64,000 nt of DNA from Lewinellaceae bacterium. Lineage in GTDB: Bacteria > Bacteroidota > Bacteroidia > Chitinophagales > Saprospiraceae. The position numbers and the translations under genes were made by a program. Shown here one piece after another: positions 10,300 through 20,438 of this stretch. Each line of letters begins with the position of its first letter. Positions within the stretch are counted from its first letter, which is position 1. The stretch spans positions 9,763-73,762 of the forward strand of contig JADJFA010000027.1 of NCBI GenBank assembly GCA_016708875.1, written 5' to 3'. Under the pieces are notes generated by a model. That model ran no database searches. It was not told where the DNA came from and saw only the letters and a program-made list of their open reading frames with translations.

Positions 10300-12011
10300 A
10301 TGCTACGTCCTTTAACACTGCTACTTTGTCTAGCGGTATGTTCGAATATATTAGCCCAGAAACAAGATAATATATGGCTTTTTGGCTACGATTACGAACC
10401 TGGTGGGTTAAAAGAAGGCATCAGGTTTCGATTTGATGACTCTTTGGTTATTTCATACGATCAACGACCTATGGATTTTGCGACTTCCTCAACTTGTATT
10501 TCCGATTCAGCTGGAAGTTTACTTCTATATAGCAATGGCTGCTATATAGAAAATACCAATGGAATAGTAGTTGAAAATAGTTCTGGACTAAATGCGGGAA
10601 TTATGTATAATAATTTTTGTGCAGAGGGAGTTGGTTATAATATTCCTCAAAATATGATAGTAATATCTGACCCCACAAATAATTCCAGATTCCACTTTTT
10701 TCATTATCCCACTGTATTAGAAGGCCAATATATTATTTCAAAAAACTTGTTGCATACTTTAGTCGATCTATCTGCCAATAATAGTCAAGGAACAACTATT
10801 TATAAAAATCAACCAATAGTATTAGATACTATAAGTTATGATGGTTTGCATGCCGTTCGCCATGCCAATGGGCGTGATTGGTGGATAATAGCAGCCAAGC
10901 TAAAAAGTAACAAATACTTTACCGTCCTTCTTTCTCCAATTGGTATAATTACAACACAACAGGCTATTGGGGCCCCAACAACAAGTGGAGCTGGTGGAGA
11001 AATTGTGTTCTCACCAGATGGAACAAAAATGGCGAGATTCAACACTCGTGACGATTTACGCATCTTCGATTTTGACAGATGTAATGGGGTACTATCAAAT
11101 CCTTTATTCATCTCAGTTCAAGACGATGCGGACAACAACCTTTATGCCGGGCTGGCATGGTCGGCCGATGGGCACTACCTCTACGCAGCCGAGATAAAGC
11201 GAATACTTCAATTTGATATGTGGGCATCAGACATCGCCGCCAGTAAGAGCATTGTAGCGGAGCGAGATACTGAATATTCTTGTCCTTTTGAGGTCAACCT
11301 GGCGTATCTCGAACTTGGTCCTGATGGTTATATCTATGGCCGATCTTTGGGGGGGCAAAACTGTATGCACCGAATCAAATACCCTGAGCGGAGTGGTGTA
11401 GCATGCGAAGTACAGCAACACTATTACAGTTTCGATTACCCTTATGTTAACCTCCCCCACTTCCCCAACTTCCGCCTCGGCCCCGTCGACGGCTCGCCCT
11501 GCGACACGCTCGGCCTGGACAACCACCCGCTGGCGGGCTGGCGCTACGACCGCACGGGCGGCACCAGCGTGGACTTCACTTCCGTGTCCTGGTATGAGCC
11601 GGATGCCTGGCTCTGGGACTTTGGAGATGGCACACAAAGTACGGAGCGCAACCCAGCGCATGTATTCCCCGGGCCGGGAGCTTATGTGGTGTGCTTACAG
11701 GTAAGCAACCAGTATGGGAGCGATACGAAGTGCAAGACGGTGTGGGTGACGACGGTGGGGACAGACAGCCCGGAGGAGGAAAACGCTATCACATTATTCC
11801 CCAACCCTGCTACGAATACCGTTTATTGGCGTGGGACTGGCTCAGAATTGATTAATTTCAAACTTTTCAATCAATTAGGACAGTTAAAATTCTTTAAGGA
11901 GACCGATGAAGGCTTTGCTCAACTGAGCTCGATCATCCCAGGATTTTACACTGTGCAGATACTTTCACAAGAAGGTACCCTTTGACAGCACAGCGGCTTA
12001 TTATCCAATAA
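10300..12011 (+). CDS. Secreted PKD-domain protein with T9SS sorting domain, paralogue 2
   Basis: Signal peptide MLRPLTLLLCLAVCSNILAQ, then the same architecture as the preceding gene: propeller-like segment (FSPDGTKMARFNTRDDLRIF), PKD domain (WLWDFGDGTQSTERNPAHVF, near nt 11600-11760) and sorting domain ITLFPNPATNTVYWRG. It reads without interruption to 11985, where ACCCTTTGACAG lacks one T; adding it gives LLTAQRLIIQ and a stop at 12009-12011. The sorting domain resembles that of the beta-helix protein two genes upstream more than that of its own paralogue, whereas the PKD part is nearly identical to the paralogue, so the gene looks mosaic. Surface or secreted protein of unknown role. Confidence 0.85.
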
Positions 12012-12027
12012 AATTCTATTCCACTTT

Positions 12028-12049
12028 GCATTGCTGTGCGCTTTCCGGT
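12028..12049 (+). repeat. Half copy of the TTTCCGG hairpin
   Basis: GCATTGCTGTGCGCTTTCCG is identical to the left arm and loop of the hairpin at 8444, but the right arm is missing and the text continues TTTTAATAAATA. It follows paralogue 2 at the same distance as the complete copy follows the beta-helix gene, so the gene end and its 3' flank seem to have been copied together and then truncated. Confidence 0.7.
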
Positions 12050-12124
12050 TTTAATAAATAACCCTGACGAATACAGTTTACAGAACACTCCCCGCAAAAT
12101 ATCTGATCCAATTCCTTCATCCAA

Positions 12125-12481
12125 ATGGATCAGAGATTCAACCAAATGGCGCGCTCCTTCATCCATTTGCTTCCATCCAATGTTGGAATGAAGTATTCCT
12201 ATGTTTGTTTGAACAAACCCAACCACGAAATGGCGCTTTCCATGGTTCATTTGCATCATTCCATGGTTCAATTGCTTCATTCCAATGATGGAATGGAGCT
12301 TCCCTTCGTTTGCCTGGATGAACCCAACCACGAAATGGCGCTTTCCATGGTTGATTTGCGCTATTCCCATGATGGAATGGAGCATTTCAATGAAGGATTG
12401 GGGGAAATCAACATTGGAATCACCGGCGCCATCCATGGTTTCCGCCAGGACGTTGTTGAAATGACGCGCAATCTTTATTCA
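12125..12481. repeat. 21-bp-period repeat tract, open on both strands
   Basis: Seventeen consecutive units of exactly 21 bp, each beginning ATG, TTG or a close variant and centred on a TCCATGG-like core, for example ATGGCGCTTTCCATGGTTGAT. On the + strand it encodes a 139-residue frame (12125-12544) made of heptapeptides starting with Met or Leu (MARSFIH, LLPSNVG, MELPFVC). On the - strand it encodes heptapeptides ending in Gly (KRHFVVG, MKQLNHG, FVQTNIG). Neither frame has a recognisable domain or an evident start signal, so I do not call a gene. Because both frames are open, the period may be a DNA feature rather than a protein one. Confidence 0.8.
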
Positions 12482-12571
12482 ACTACTTCACGGTGGGTGC
12501 GAATATGCCTGATTACCCCGGACACCATCCAGGGCTATTTATAATTGATCCCGTTGAGACTTACCTACCAC

Positions 12572-13054
12572 CTACCCTATCGGCACAGTACTGCTAGCCA
12601 TCATCGAACCTATCACCACAATCAAGATCACATAAAAAACAATCAAAGCGCAAACCGTAATACCATACAACCGGAAATGGTTGCGGAGATTGAGCCATGA
12701 CTTTTCAAAAGAAGTTTGATCTGTAAAATTCACGGCGCGTTGTATCTGGGAGGCAAACCGGAAATGGTAGAAGTTGATAAAAAACATGACGGCCATCATC
12801 AGAACCGAGATAATGGTAATATAAGACATCATGGGGGCAATCACCGAGAAAACAGGATTGTCGCCGCCCATAGCCATGATCATTTGAAGCATCGTGCCCA
12901 TGGAGCCGATCATCAGCAGTGACAGTCCAATATATATAAAGCCTATGATGGCAAAAAACATCGCCCATTTGGAGATGGACATCCAGCTGCGTTTCATTTC
13001 GCCGGTGACACTCAAGCCATTATGTTGAGCAGCATTTTCATCAAGTATCGACAT
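12572..13054 (-). CDS. DUF5362-type small membrane protein, paralogue A
   Basis: 160-residue protein with a polar N-terminus, then KWAMFFAIIGFIYIGLSLLMI as first membrane segment, a second near residue 75-95 (ISVLMMAVMFFINFYHF) and a C-terminal one (ITVCALIVFYVILIVVIG). The order (W-aromatic helix, helix ending F-YxF, amphipathic stretch with W/R, last helix) matches the DUF5362 family of Bacteroidota, whose function is not known. The frame is intact. It lies 24 bases downstream of a second copy of the family, clearly a tandem duplication in one operon. Confidence 0.75.
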   Translation of the reverse strand: MSILDENAAQHNGLSVTGEMKRSWMSISKWAMFFAIIGFIYIGLSLLMIGSMGTMLQMIMAMGGDNPVFSVIAPMMSYITIISVLMMAVMFFINFYHFRFASQIQRAVNFTDQTSFEKSWLNLRNHFRLYGITVCALIVFYVILIVVIGSMMASSTVPIG

Positions 13055-13078
13055 TGTTTTGAATTTTAAAGGTGAATA

Positions 13079-13534
13079 CTATTCCATTGGCAACCCACCA
13101 CGCATCATCGTGGCGCCAAAGACCAGCAGGAATACCATATAAACAGCAATGATGACAATCACCATAATGCCAACGTAGCGATAAAATCGCCTCAGGTTTA
13201 CAAAGGCTTGTTCCAACATGCCTGTGTCGTCGGTCGTAAGGGCTTGCTTCATCTGGCTTGAAAAACGGTAGTAATACAACCCTGGGAAAAAGAGTATTAC
13301 ACCATAGATGGCCACCAGGGCTATTCCACCGACAACGCCGGCAGCGCCTGTAGACATCGCCGCTGCCAATCCTGCCAGCGTCACCAATCCAAATAAAATA
13401 AAGAGTAATACGGCGAAAAAAAGTGTCCATTTGGCCGTTTGTTCCCAAAAAAGCCGAATTTCAGGGGTGATGCGCAGGCCATCATCGCTCCTGGGCGCCA
13501 TCCCCACGTCAAGGGGTTGATCAAAGTTTTCCAT
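13079..13534 (-). CDS. DUF5362-type small membrane protein, paralogue B
   Basis: 151 residues with the same plan as its downstream neighbour: KWTLFFAVLLFILFGLVTL near residue 35, FFPGLYYYRFSSQMKQAL near 83, and FYRYVGIMVIVIIAVYMVF near 118. The conserved FFP and YRFS words support the DUF5362 assignment. Intact frame; first gene of the pair on this strand. Function unknown. Confidence 0.78.
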   Translation of the reverse strand: MENFDQPLDVGMAPRSDDGLRITPEIRLFWEQTAKWTLFFAVLLFILFGLVTLAGLAAAMSTGAAGVVGGIALVAIYGVILFFPGLYYYRFSSQMKQALTTDDTGMLEQAFVNLRRFYRYVGIMVIVIIAVYMVFLLVFGATMMRGGLPME

Positions 13535-13625
13535 TGTTAAAAAGAGGTTTAGGTGAAAAAATGCGACTGCAAGGTAGTCCTGGACTCAAAAAGAGTAACA
13601 ACTTTGCAAAATATTTTCTGAAAGC

Positions 13626-14061
13626 ATGATGATCTGCCAAATTGAATTTGCCACACCGGAGTACGATGAAGCCGTCGCCTTGCGCTACGAAGTGTTGCGT
13701 CGCCCTTTAGGTTTGGAATATACGCCGGAGCAGCTCGCTGGCGAATGGGATAATCTTCACTTTGCAGCTTACGATGCGGCCAGTCGCATGATCGGTTACC
13801 TCAATCTGACACCGGTAAACCAATCCGAAGTAAAAATGCGACAAGTAGCCGTTGCGCCTGCCCAACAGAACAAAGGCATCGGCAAAGCCTTGGTGGCGTA
13901 TTCAGAAATGGTGGCCAAACAATTGAATTTTAAAGAGATCACCTTGCATGCGCGCAAAACGGCCGTGCCTTTTTATCTCCGGTTGGGGTACGAATCAATC
14001 GGAGATCCTTTGAGGAAGTCTCCTGCCCCACTTCAAAATGAAGAAGGCACTAAACTTTTAA
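13626..14061 (+). CDS. GNAT-family N-acetyltransferase (3' frame breaks)
   Basis: Cytoplasmic acyl-CoA-dependent acetyltransferase of about 145 residues. The acetyl-CoA binding motif A reads MRQVAVAPAQQNKGIGKAL near residue 75, and the C-terminal ARKTAVPFYLRLGYESIGDP is typical. The natural end is obscured: restoring one T in CCTTTG near 14009 and one C in CCCC near 14030 gives PFEEVSCPHFKMKKALNF and a stop at 14059-14061, as in small YjcF/ElaA-like GNATs. Without repair the frame runs on over the opposite-strand NUDIX gene. Substrate unknown. Confidence 0.78.
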
Positions 14062-14589
14062 TCGCCATCCGCCGAAGTGATTGCTGGGTATCTGTTGATT
14101 GTAACAACGCTTCTATAGCGACCCATTGCAGGTCTTTCACTTCTGCAAAGTCACCATTGAGCACCTCGGAATTGGATACAAAAGCAAAGCGAACATCGAA
14201 ATGTATATGCTCGGGAATATCTTTTTTGGCCGGAATGAGGTGAAGGTCCAGGTCAAAAATAGCATCGGAAAACAGCGTCAACCCTTGTAAACCACACTCT
14301 TCCAATGCCTCGCGGCGGGCGGTTTCCAGCAGCGTAGCATCGGTAGATTCTGCGTGACCTCCCGGTTGAAACCACTTGTCTAAACCCCGATGATGGATCA
14401 ACAATGCTTTGTCTTTCAGGGGTTTAGTACCCAGGCAGACCCTGTCAAATGCCCCGAAAGCGTGCTTCGCTGCCAGTATGCCTCGTTGGCGCGCACGAAT
14501 TCAAGCGTTTGTTTTCGGAAAAAATTTTCTTCATCAAAATCCGTTCGGATATCGGTAAGCCACTCAAGAATGTGTTGTTGGTCCATCAT
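14033..14589 (-). CDS. NUDIX hydrolase (one frame break)
   Basis: NUDIX phosphohydrolase. The N-terminal part MMDQQHILEWLTDIRTDFDE leads to LTGSAWVLNP, where the frame breaks near 14410, and continues as LIHHRGLDKWFQPGGHAES with the Nudix box ETARREALEECGL. The glutamates REALEE bind the catalytic metal. Members hydrolyse a nucleoside diphosphate linked to another moiety; the substrate cannot be told. It converges with the GNAT gene, and the two 3' ends overlap by about 29 bases. A TATTTTTG box sits five bases upstream of the start. Confidence 0.82.
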
Positions 14590-14593
14590 GCGA

Positions 14594-14601
14594 CAAAAAT
14601 A
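14594..14601 (-). promoter_or_regulatory. -7 box TATTTTTG of the NUDIX gene
   Basis: Matches TAnnTTTG on the minus strand and ends five bases before the ATG, so transcription would start at or next to the start codon (leaderless or nearly so). Confidence 0.5.
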
Positions 14602-14666
14602 CCACGCTTGATAGAATACAATAAACCTATTGCGAGAACGATTGTTCCCCTCGGCAACAAATCCGC

Positions 14667-16266
14667 ATGAAAAAGACAATTATACCCTTTGCCCAGGTGC
14701 CTCAATTGGCCAAAACCGATGTTGCTTACGCCATTGGCGACCCTAAACTCAGCCCCTTTTACACCCATCCGCCTGCACTCGATTCATTGGATGCCTTATT
14801 GGAGGAGCGAAAGCAAATACCCTTCCCTAGAAAAGACTTGACGGATCTTCTGGAACAGCAATATGCCCTGCTTCCAGTAAAGGCAAACGTACAGGCCAAT
14901 ATCCAGGCACTTCGGCACGACACCACCTTTACAGTCACGACGGCACACCAGCCAAGCCTTTTCCTCGGCCCGCTCTATTTTATATACAAAGCATTGACGA
15001 CCATCAACTTAGCGGAAGCGCTGGAATCACGGACAGGTGATGGGCGTCGGATCATTCCTGTATTCGTACTGGGTAGTGAGGACCACGATCTGGAGGAATT
15101 GAACAAGGTGAATATTTTGGAAAAAAAATCATCTGGGAGCCGCAATCAACGGGCCCTGTTGGCAGTATGGATAGCGCCAGTGTTAAGCCGGCTTTAGCGG
15201 AATTAAAAACCTTACTGGGCGAAAGTGCTGCCGCGCAAGTGCTTTTTGAGCGCGTCGAAAGGGCTTATTCCGGCGAAAAAGATTTTGCAGCGGCTACCCA
15301 GGCATTGCTCCATGAATTTTGGGCGATTTCGGATTGGTTGTTTTAAACATGAACAGCCCAGTTCTGAAGCGGCATTTTATCCCCATTATGCGGCAAGAAT
15401 TGCTGGAGCAGCCTACTTTTCAGTTGGTCAATGATACCATTGCTCAACTGAACGCCGAAGGGTTCAAAACCCAGCTGCGCCGCGGGAAATCAATCTGTTT
15501 TATATGAAACCCGGGATGCGGGAACGAATCGTCCAGGAAGGAAATTTATATAAAGTACTGAATACGACATTGGTATTTTCAGCATCAGAAATTCAGGCTG
15601 AACTGGAAGCGCATCCTGAATATTTAGCCCCAATGTGGTGTTGCGGCCCTTTTTCAGGAACTGATTTTGCCCAACCTCGCCTACGTCGGCGGGGGTGGCG
15701 AACTAGCGTATTGGCTGGAGCGAAAAGCCCTTTTTGCACATTTTAAAGTGCCATTTCCCATGCTGGTACGGCGACATTCGGTGCTTTGGCTCGACAAAGA
15801 CGCCGTAAATAAGTTGGAGAAATTTGGTTTTGATGCAGCCGCATTTTTTGGTGAAACGGAATCCCTGGAGAGCCTACGTAGAAAGAAATGCTGCGGGCGA
15901 TGTGAGCTTGCAAGTAGAAATTAATCAATTGCGGCTCGTCGATGATCAACTGACTCCCAGAAAGCAAGCGCTATTGACCGTACGTTGGAAAAAGCAGTGC
16001 GGGCTGAAGAAGTAAAAGCCGTAGCCGGTTTGGAGCAATGGGAAAGCAGGCTCCTGCGCGCCGAAAAACAAAAGCATGAAGTGACGATCAACCAATTGCG
16101 CACTTTGAAAGAAAAATTGTTTCCCACCAATGGCCTTCAGGAGCGCACCGATAATATCCTGCCCTATCTGCTGAAATATGGCGACGATTTCCTCAGCGAC
16201 ATCAAGTCGATGTTAACGCCGTTTGATCCCGGCTTTGAAATACTACAAGCGCAAGAAGATCAATAG
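14667..16266 (+). CDS. bshC: Bacillithiol biosynthesis cysteine-adding enzyme BshC (at least five frame breaks)
   Basis: Last step of bacillithiol synthesis: addition of cysteine to GlcN-malate. The N-terminus MKKTIIPFAQVPQL leads to TTAHQPSLFLGPLYFIYKA (family: TGQQPGLFGGPLY) and VFVLGSEDHDLEELNKVNI near residue 135, both hallmark motifs. Later pieces (LPNLAYVGGGGELAYWLE, FPMLVRRHSVLWLD) and a C-terminal coiled region match BshC. The total span of 533 codons is the family length, but the reading frame changes at about 15120, 15340, 15500, 15650, 15880 and 15990. No bshA or bshB was seen here, which is usual because bshC is often unlinked. Confidence 0.88.
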
Positions 16267-17549
16267 GAAATAGCTGAACGTATTGCCAATAACTGGTCGC
16301 GTTGAGGGTGGCGCATGGCGGCCCGGGCGGCTCGCCAATGATATAGTCTTTCACGCCAAAAGATGGCAAACCAGGTAAGAACGGGCAGCAACAGTGCAAG
16401 CGATATCAGGATAGGCCACCCCAACAGAATGCCGGTTATCAGCAGGAACATCCCATAAAAAAAAGTACCCAGTACGCCGATTCCCAACAAGATGCTGGTG
16501 CGAAACTCCCGTTTTTTTACCTTTTTATCCGTGACGTATTGGGCCAACTGTCGGACGGGCCAGCCCAAAACAATCCCGATCAAGAAAGGCAAAAATCCCA
16601 ATATCAAAAAAGCCAACCAGACCCATGCTCCCTGACCCGGCTGCATCAAAAACTCGTCTTTTAATCCGGCAGCATCAACTTTGTCGAAATAGGCATCCGT
16701 TTGCGCACGCAGTTGGTTTTTTTGATCCAACGGCATATCGTTCAGCTTGTCTAATACTTGTTTTTCACTAAAAAACCGGTCTGCATTGCCTTCAATAATC
16801 GGTATGAGGGGATCTGGATGATCATTTCTCCAAAGCATCAGCAGTTGTTCTGCCAGTACATCATCCTCCCGATCTTCAATTTGATAACAGGTAGAAAATA
16901 AAGCTTTTCGGATATCAGCGCAAAGCACGTTGATGGCTGCTCCGGGATTTTCTTGGTACTGCGTCCAATAATCCTTTACAAAATGGGAGCGCCTACGATG
17001 ATTTTGGCCTCATCGCGCTATATCTCGCCATAGATGTAATTAAACCAACGGGACAATTTGAAATCCTCCATCGGATGATTTTCGTAGGTGCCAAAAGCAA
17101 TCCGGGCAATACCTTTCTGCAAGGGAAGTACGCGTTTATCAAGGTGGTGTTCTCCTTCCACAAAAATATTGACGGCTACCCCATCGACCAGTTTTTTCTG
17201 GCAGTATTCAAATACCTCATCATTCCGGTCGCGTTTTGTCATACCCGTCGCGCTGTCGGTACACCGGGAACATATTGCAATGTTCCATCAACTTGCGGTA
17301 AAATGGCTTGCGGAAAATGTCGCCCCTTGTCATGTTGTACACGGGCGGTTCCAAAAAAACACACAAGAAAATCGGATCGATAAATGCCGTTGGATGATTG
17401 GAAGCAATCAAAACAGGTTTATTGGCCGGCACCCCTTTCCTGTTGTGGAAGTATATTTTTCGAAAAAGCATCCTGCACTCCAATTGGACTACAGGATGCA
17501 ATATGTTGTAAATCCAGCCGTGGCTTTTCCTTATGTAGCGGTAATTCAT
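16260..17549 (-). CDS. PlsC-like glycerophospholipid acyltransferase with long membrane C-terminus (frame breaks)
   Basis: Membrane-associated acyltransferase of the 1-acyl-glycerol-3-phosphate acyltransferase superfamily. The N-terminus MNYRYIRKSHGWIYNILHPV precedes the acceptor motif ASNHPTAFIDP (the Bacteroidota variant of HX4D), then TRGDIFRKPF, FPVYR and the GEHHLDKRVLPLQKGIARIA block (nt 17050-17180). The C-terminal half has several membrane segments (WVWLAFLILGFLPFLIGIVL, GIGVLGTFFYGMFLLI). Breaks occur near 17235 and between 16930 and 17018. The stop overlaps the bshC 3' end by seven bases in convergent orientation. A role in phospholipid synthesis is likely; the exact acyl acceptor is unknown. 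Confidence 0.75.
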
Positions 17550-17602
17550 GAAAGCTTGCCGTCGTCGCGCGGCTGATTTATACTAATGTTGTGTTACTGG
17601 GC

Positions 17603-18376
17603 TTAACGGCCGTCGATTAGATTGCCCAGTCCCCCGAGGATACTCCCTTCTTCTTTGCGCGGGCCAATGCCGTAAGAGATGATTTTAGCAGCTAAACGGC
17701 TCACGGGAAGGGATTGGAGCCAGACTTTTCCTGGCCCTCTGAGCACCGCAAAGAAAAGACCTTCCCCACCAAAAACCATGTTTTTTACACCTTTTACAAA
17801 TTGAATATCATAATCAATTCGATCCGTAAACGCAACGATACACCCGGTATCCACCGCAGGGTTTCACCAATGGCCAGTTCACGTTCAAGGATGTACCCAC
17901 CTGCGTACAAATGCCATACCGTCGCCTTCCAGTTTTTGCATGATAAACCTCGCCACCAAAGAGGCCGGTACCGAGTTTGCGTTGGAATTCGATGCCAACC
18001 TTTACCCTTTGGCAGCACAGAGAAAGGCATCCTTTGGCAAACGATTTTGCCATTAAATTGCATCAAATCCAGGGGACAATCTTTCCTGCGTAAGGCGCCG
18101 CAAACGTGACCCTTTGTTTGCCTGTAACCATATTCGTGAACGTGGTCATGAACAAACTTTCTCCGGTCAGCATTCGTTTGCCGGCGGTCAAAATTTTATC
18201 AAAAACTTGTGCACGATCACTGCCGTCGCCAAAACGGTGGCCATTTCTACACCCTCGTCCATGAACATAAAGCTGCCAGATTCAGCAATGACGGTTTCTT
18301 GCGGATCGAGCTCAATCTCGACGCATTGCATCTCTTCTCCGTGAATCTTGAAATCGATTTCGTGTTTACTGCGCAT
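17603..18376 (-). CDS. AIM24/TIGR00266-family protein (several frame breaks)
   Basis: Soluble beta-rich protein of the TIGR00266/AIM24 (DUF124) family. The start MRSKHEIDFKIHGEEMQCVE, then ELDPQETVIAESGSFMFMD, and the C-terminal block FVKGVKNMVFGGEGLFFAVL plus GPGKVWLQSLPVSRLA are family hallmarks. The middle (about 17850-18200) is scattered over the frames by several indels. Span and order of motifs fit a single gene of about 258 codons. The family's function is unclear in bacteria. Confidence 0.78.
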
Positions 18377-18580
18377 TGGTATTGATTTTAATTGAATAAT
18401 GGTGGATAATTATGGGCGCAAATGTGGGAGGAACCGTTCAATGTGGCGCGCATTATCCGACTAAGTAATTATTATTTCCGTTAAGAAACGGGTAAACAAT
18501 TGCCGAAAAGTGTAACGATATAACTGCTCCCACCGGCAACATTACTGGACCTACCGCAGCTTATTGCATCTTGGGGTTTC

Positions 18581-18668
18581 TCGCCAAGACGCCAAGTGTA
18601 ACATCCTCCTGTAGTGTTTTATTTTATTCAATGGGTACGCTACGCTTTGCGTCCTTGCGTCTTGGCGC
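18581..18668. repeat. Inverted CGCCAAGACGCCAAG repeat element
   Basis: TCGCCAAGACGCCAAG at 18581-18596 faces CTTGCGTCTTGGCGC at 18654-18668 across about 57 bases. The 340-base gap (18377-18717) otherwise holds nothing I recognise. This CGCAAAGACGCAAAG-type word is a common intergenic inverted repeat in Bacteroidota genomes and may act as a 3' end for the beta-barrel gene. Confidence 0.6.
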
Positions 18669-18717
18669 CCCCCCTTTTCGCGCCCCAGGCGTGATTCAAA
18701 ACAGCCACCGGAGGCGG

Positions 18718-19564
18718 CTAATCCCATTTAAAATAAACCGCCGCACCCAAGCCAGGACTCTTAGGCACATACTGTGCCCAACCTGCACCCGCACCTGAGA
18801 CGGAAAGCCCTACGAAACGATTTATTTCCCATATAGCTTTTACGCCTACAGACCACCACCCCTGATCGTTGGCATACAAGCCTGTCAACACATCAATGGC
18901 AGGCAGCTCTTTTGAACCGTTTTCCAGGGAATATCTCCATTCGGAGAAGCCTATGAGCCAGAATTTGCCGACATGAACACCCGTTTCTGCACCCAGCTGC
19001 AAAAAATGACTATAGTGGTTGCTTCGATAGCCATAACTACCGTAAAGGAAACCATAGGTTTTCCGGCCTCCCCTACCGAGACTTACCATAGGTTGAATGG
19101 TAAATGCCTGATATCCGGTGCGAAGATCCGTCAATTGCTGATAGGATGCTCCTGCTGGCAATCCAATGGATAGCGTGCCGGCAAGCGCCCAAGGGCCACT
19201 TAAAAATTGGTGTCGCAGAGCGATGGTGGCGTTGCCCAGCCCTACAATGCTACCAGTATCGGTTGGCACATAATAGAAAGGAGCTTCCGTATTCGAAGCG
19301 CCTCGTTGGTAAAAAACGATGGGGGCTGAAAGGATCAACGTTGTTTTTTTGCCCAATCCGTATTCTCCATAAATCTGTAATTGCCGTTCTGAAACTTTTC
19401 GGCGAAGGATAATATCATCACCGTTGTCGCCATACAAAGTACTGTACGTTGGGATGAAGTAATAGCCCGCTTGAAGGTAAACCAGCCTTATTGCGCGCCC
19501 AGGGGCTTTGAGCCGACAGAACGATCGGAAGGGACACGAGTACAAAGAAGAAAGCCTTTTTCAT
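18718..19564 (-). CDS. Hypothetical outer-membrane beta-barrel protein (frame break after the signal peptide)
   Basis: A clear signal peptide, MKKAFFFVLVSLPIVLSAQS, begins at 19564, one frame away from the body, which reads AGYYFIPTYSTLYGDNGDDI and continues as alternating amphipathic strands (RQLQIYGEYGLGKKTTLILS, GNATIALRHQF, TGVHVGKFWLIGFSEWRYSL) to AVYFKWD. The rhythm and length (about 280 residues) fit a porin- or transporter-like barrel. No specific family is recognised. The frame break lies near 19500. Isolated on its strand between AIM24 and osmC. Confidence 0.65.
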
Positions 19565-19719
19565 GGTCAAGATCTTTTGAAATCAGTACCTCCAACACAA
19601 AAACAACGAGCATGAGCCATCCCGAATTTTAGAAAAGAACCCTGAATACGTGATATCTGTTTGATTTTCAAGCATTTCGTTCTTTTTGCCTTGATGCAAA
19701 AAAAACCAGAAAAATCAAG

Positions 19720-19769
19720 GCCTGATGCAAATCCTCCGATTTCGCAAAATCGGGATTGGCATCAGGCCG
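19720..19769. terminator. Two-tier hairpin downstream of osmC
   Basis: Outer stem GGCCTGATGC (19720-19729) with GCATCAGGCC (19760-19769), inner stem CCGATTT (19737-19743) with AAATCGG (19748-19754). It sits about 90 bases after the osmC stop on the minus strand and is flanked by A- and T-rich sequence. Likely terminator. Confidence 0.6.
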
Positions 19770-19857
19770 GTTTTAGCACACGCTCGGCCAGGGCACCCTA
19801 ATATTATCGGTTATTCACGAAAAATTAGGCATGACTCATGTTCGTATTTGGACGCTT

Positions 19858-20302
19858 TTAAACCAATTTAGCTTCTAATGCGATTGGCACCGCAGACAAA
19901 GCTTTGCTGACAGGGCATCCGGCTTTGGCCGCGTTGGCCAGTTCCTGGAACTTGTCTGCATCTATACCCGGCACATCAGCCTCCAAATGCAGGGTGATTG
20001 TTTTGGAAAGCCCAGCCGCCTGCGCTGTTGTCCATTTCGATGGTTGCTTCGCAACGAAGCTCTGAAGGCGGAAAACCAGCATTGGAAAGGCCAAAACTTA
20101 GCGCCATGATGTAACAGCCCGCGTGTGCCGCTGCAATAAGCTCTTCAGGATTAGTCCCTGCTTTACCATCTTCGTTTTGGAAGCGCTTAGCCGCTGAATA
20201 AGGAGTAGCGGCAAGAACGCCCGATGGGCCATTGAGTTCGCCAGCGCCATCAGCCCCGGTACCGCGCCATACTGCGGATGCATTTCTTTTAAAGTGTGCC
20301 AT
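19858..20302 (-). CDS. osmC: OsmC-family peroxiredoxin (one frame break)
   Basis: Thiol peroxidase of the OsmC/Ohr superfamily that detoxifies organic hydroperoxides. The start MAHFKRNASAVWRGTGADG, the first redox Cys in HAGCYIMALSF and the second in GCPVSKALSAVPI are visible; the two cysteines form the active disulfide. The frame changes near 20022, between IEMDNSAGG and LSKTITLHLEADVPG. About 147 codons, the family length; the HAGCYIMAL form is closer to OsmC than to Ohr. Monocistronic in appearance. Confidence 0.87.
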
Positions 20303-20309
20303 TTATGTT

Positions 20310-20438
20310 ATGAGTGATGCGTGATGCGTGATGCGTGATGCGTGATAAATGATAAATGATGAGTGATGAATGATGAATGATGGAAAATAACCAATGCCAT
20401 TTTGCTCATCATTCATCATTTATCATTCATCACTCATT
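20310..20438. repeat. Paired heptanucleotide arrays around the OPT stop codon
   Basis: Units TGATGCG x4, then TGATAAA, TGATGAG, TGATGAA and TGATGAA fill 20310-20382. An inverted array (CATCATT, CATCATT, TATCATT, CATCACT) fills 20406-20437 and can pair with the right end of the first. The loop is about 24 bases. The stop codon of the OPT gene (minus strand, 20434-20436) lies inside the second arm. Confidence 0.85.

Noticed and set aside
8444..12049. Integron attC sites, because imperfect hairpins separate consecutive genes
   Set aside because: No GTTRRRY/RYYYAAC core, no integrase and no cassette polarity; the hairpins fit terminators with a shared loop better.
12125..12544. A true + strand gene of 139 residues (or the 167-residue minus-strand frame)
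   Set aside because: Both strands are open because of the 21-bp unit, neither has a promoter box or signal, and no family is recognised. Reported as a repeat.
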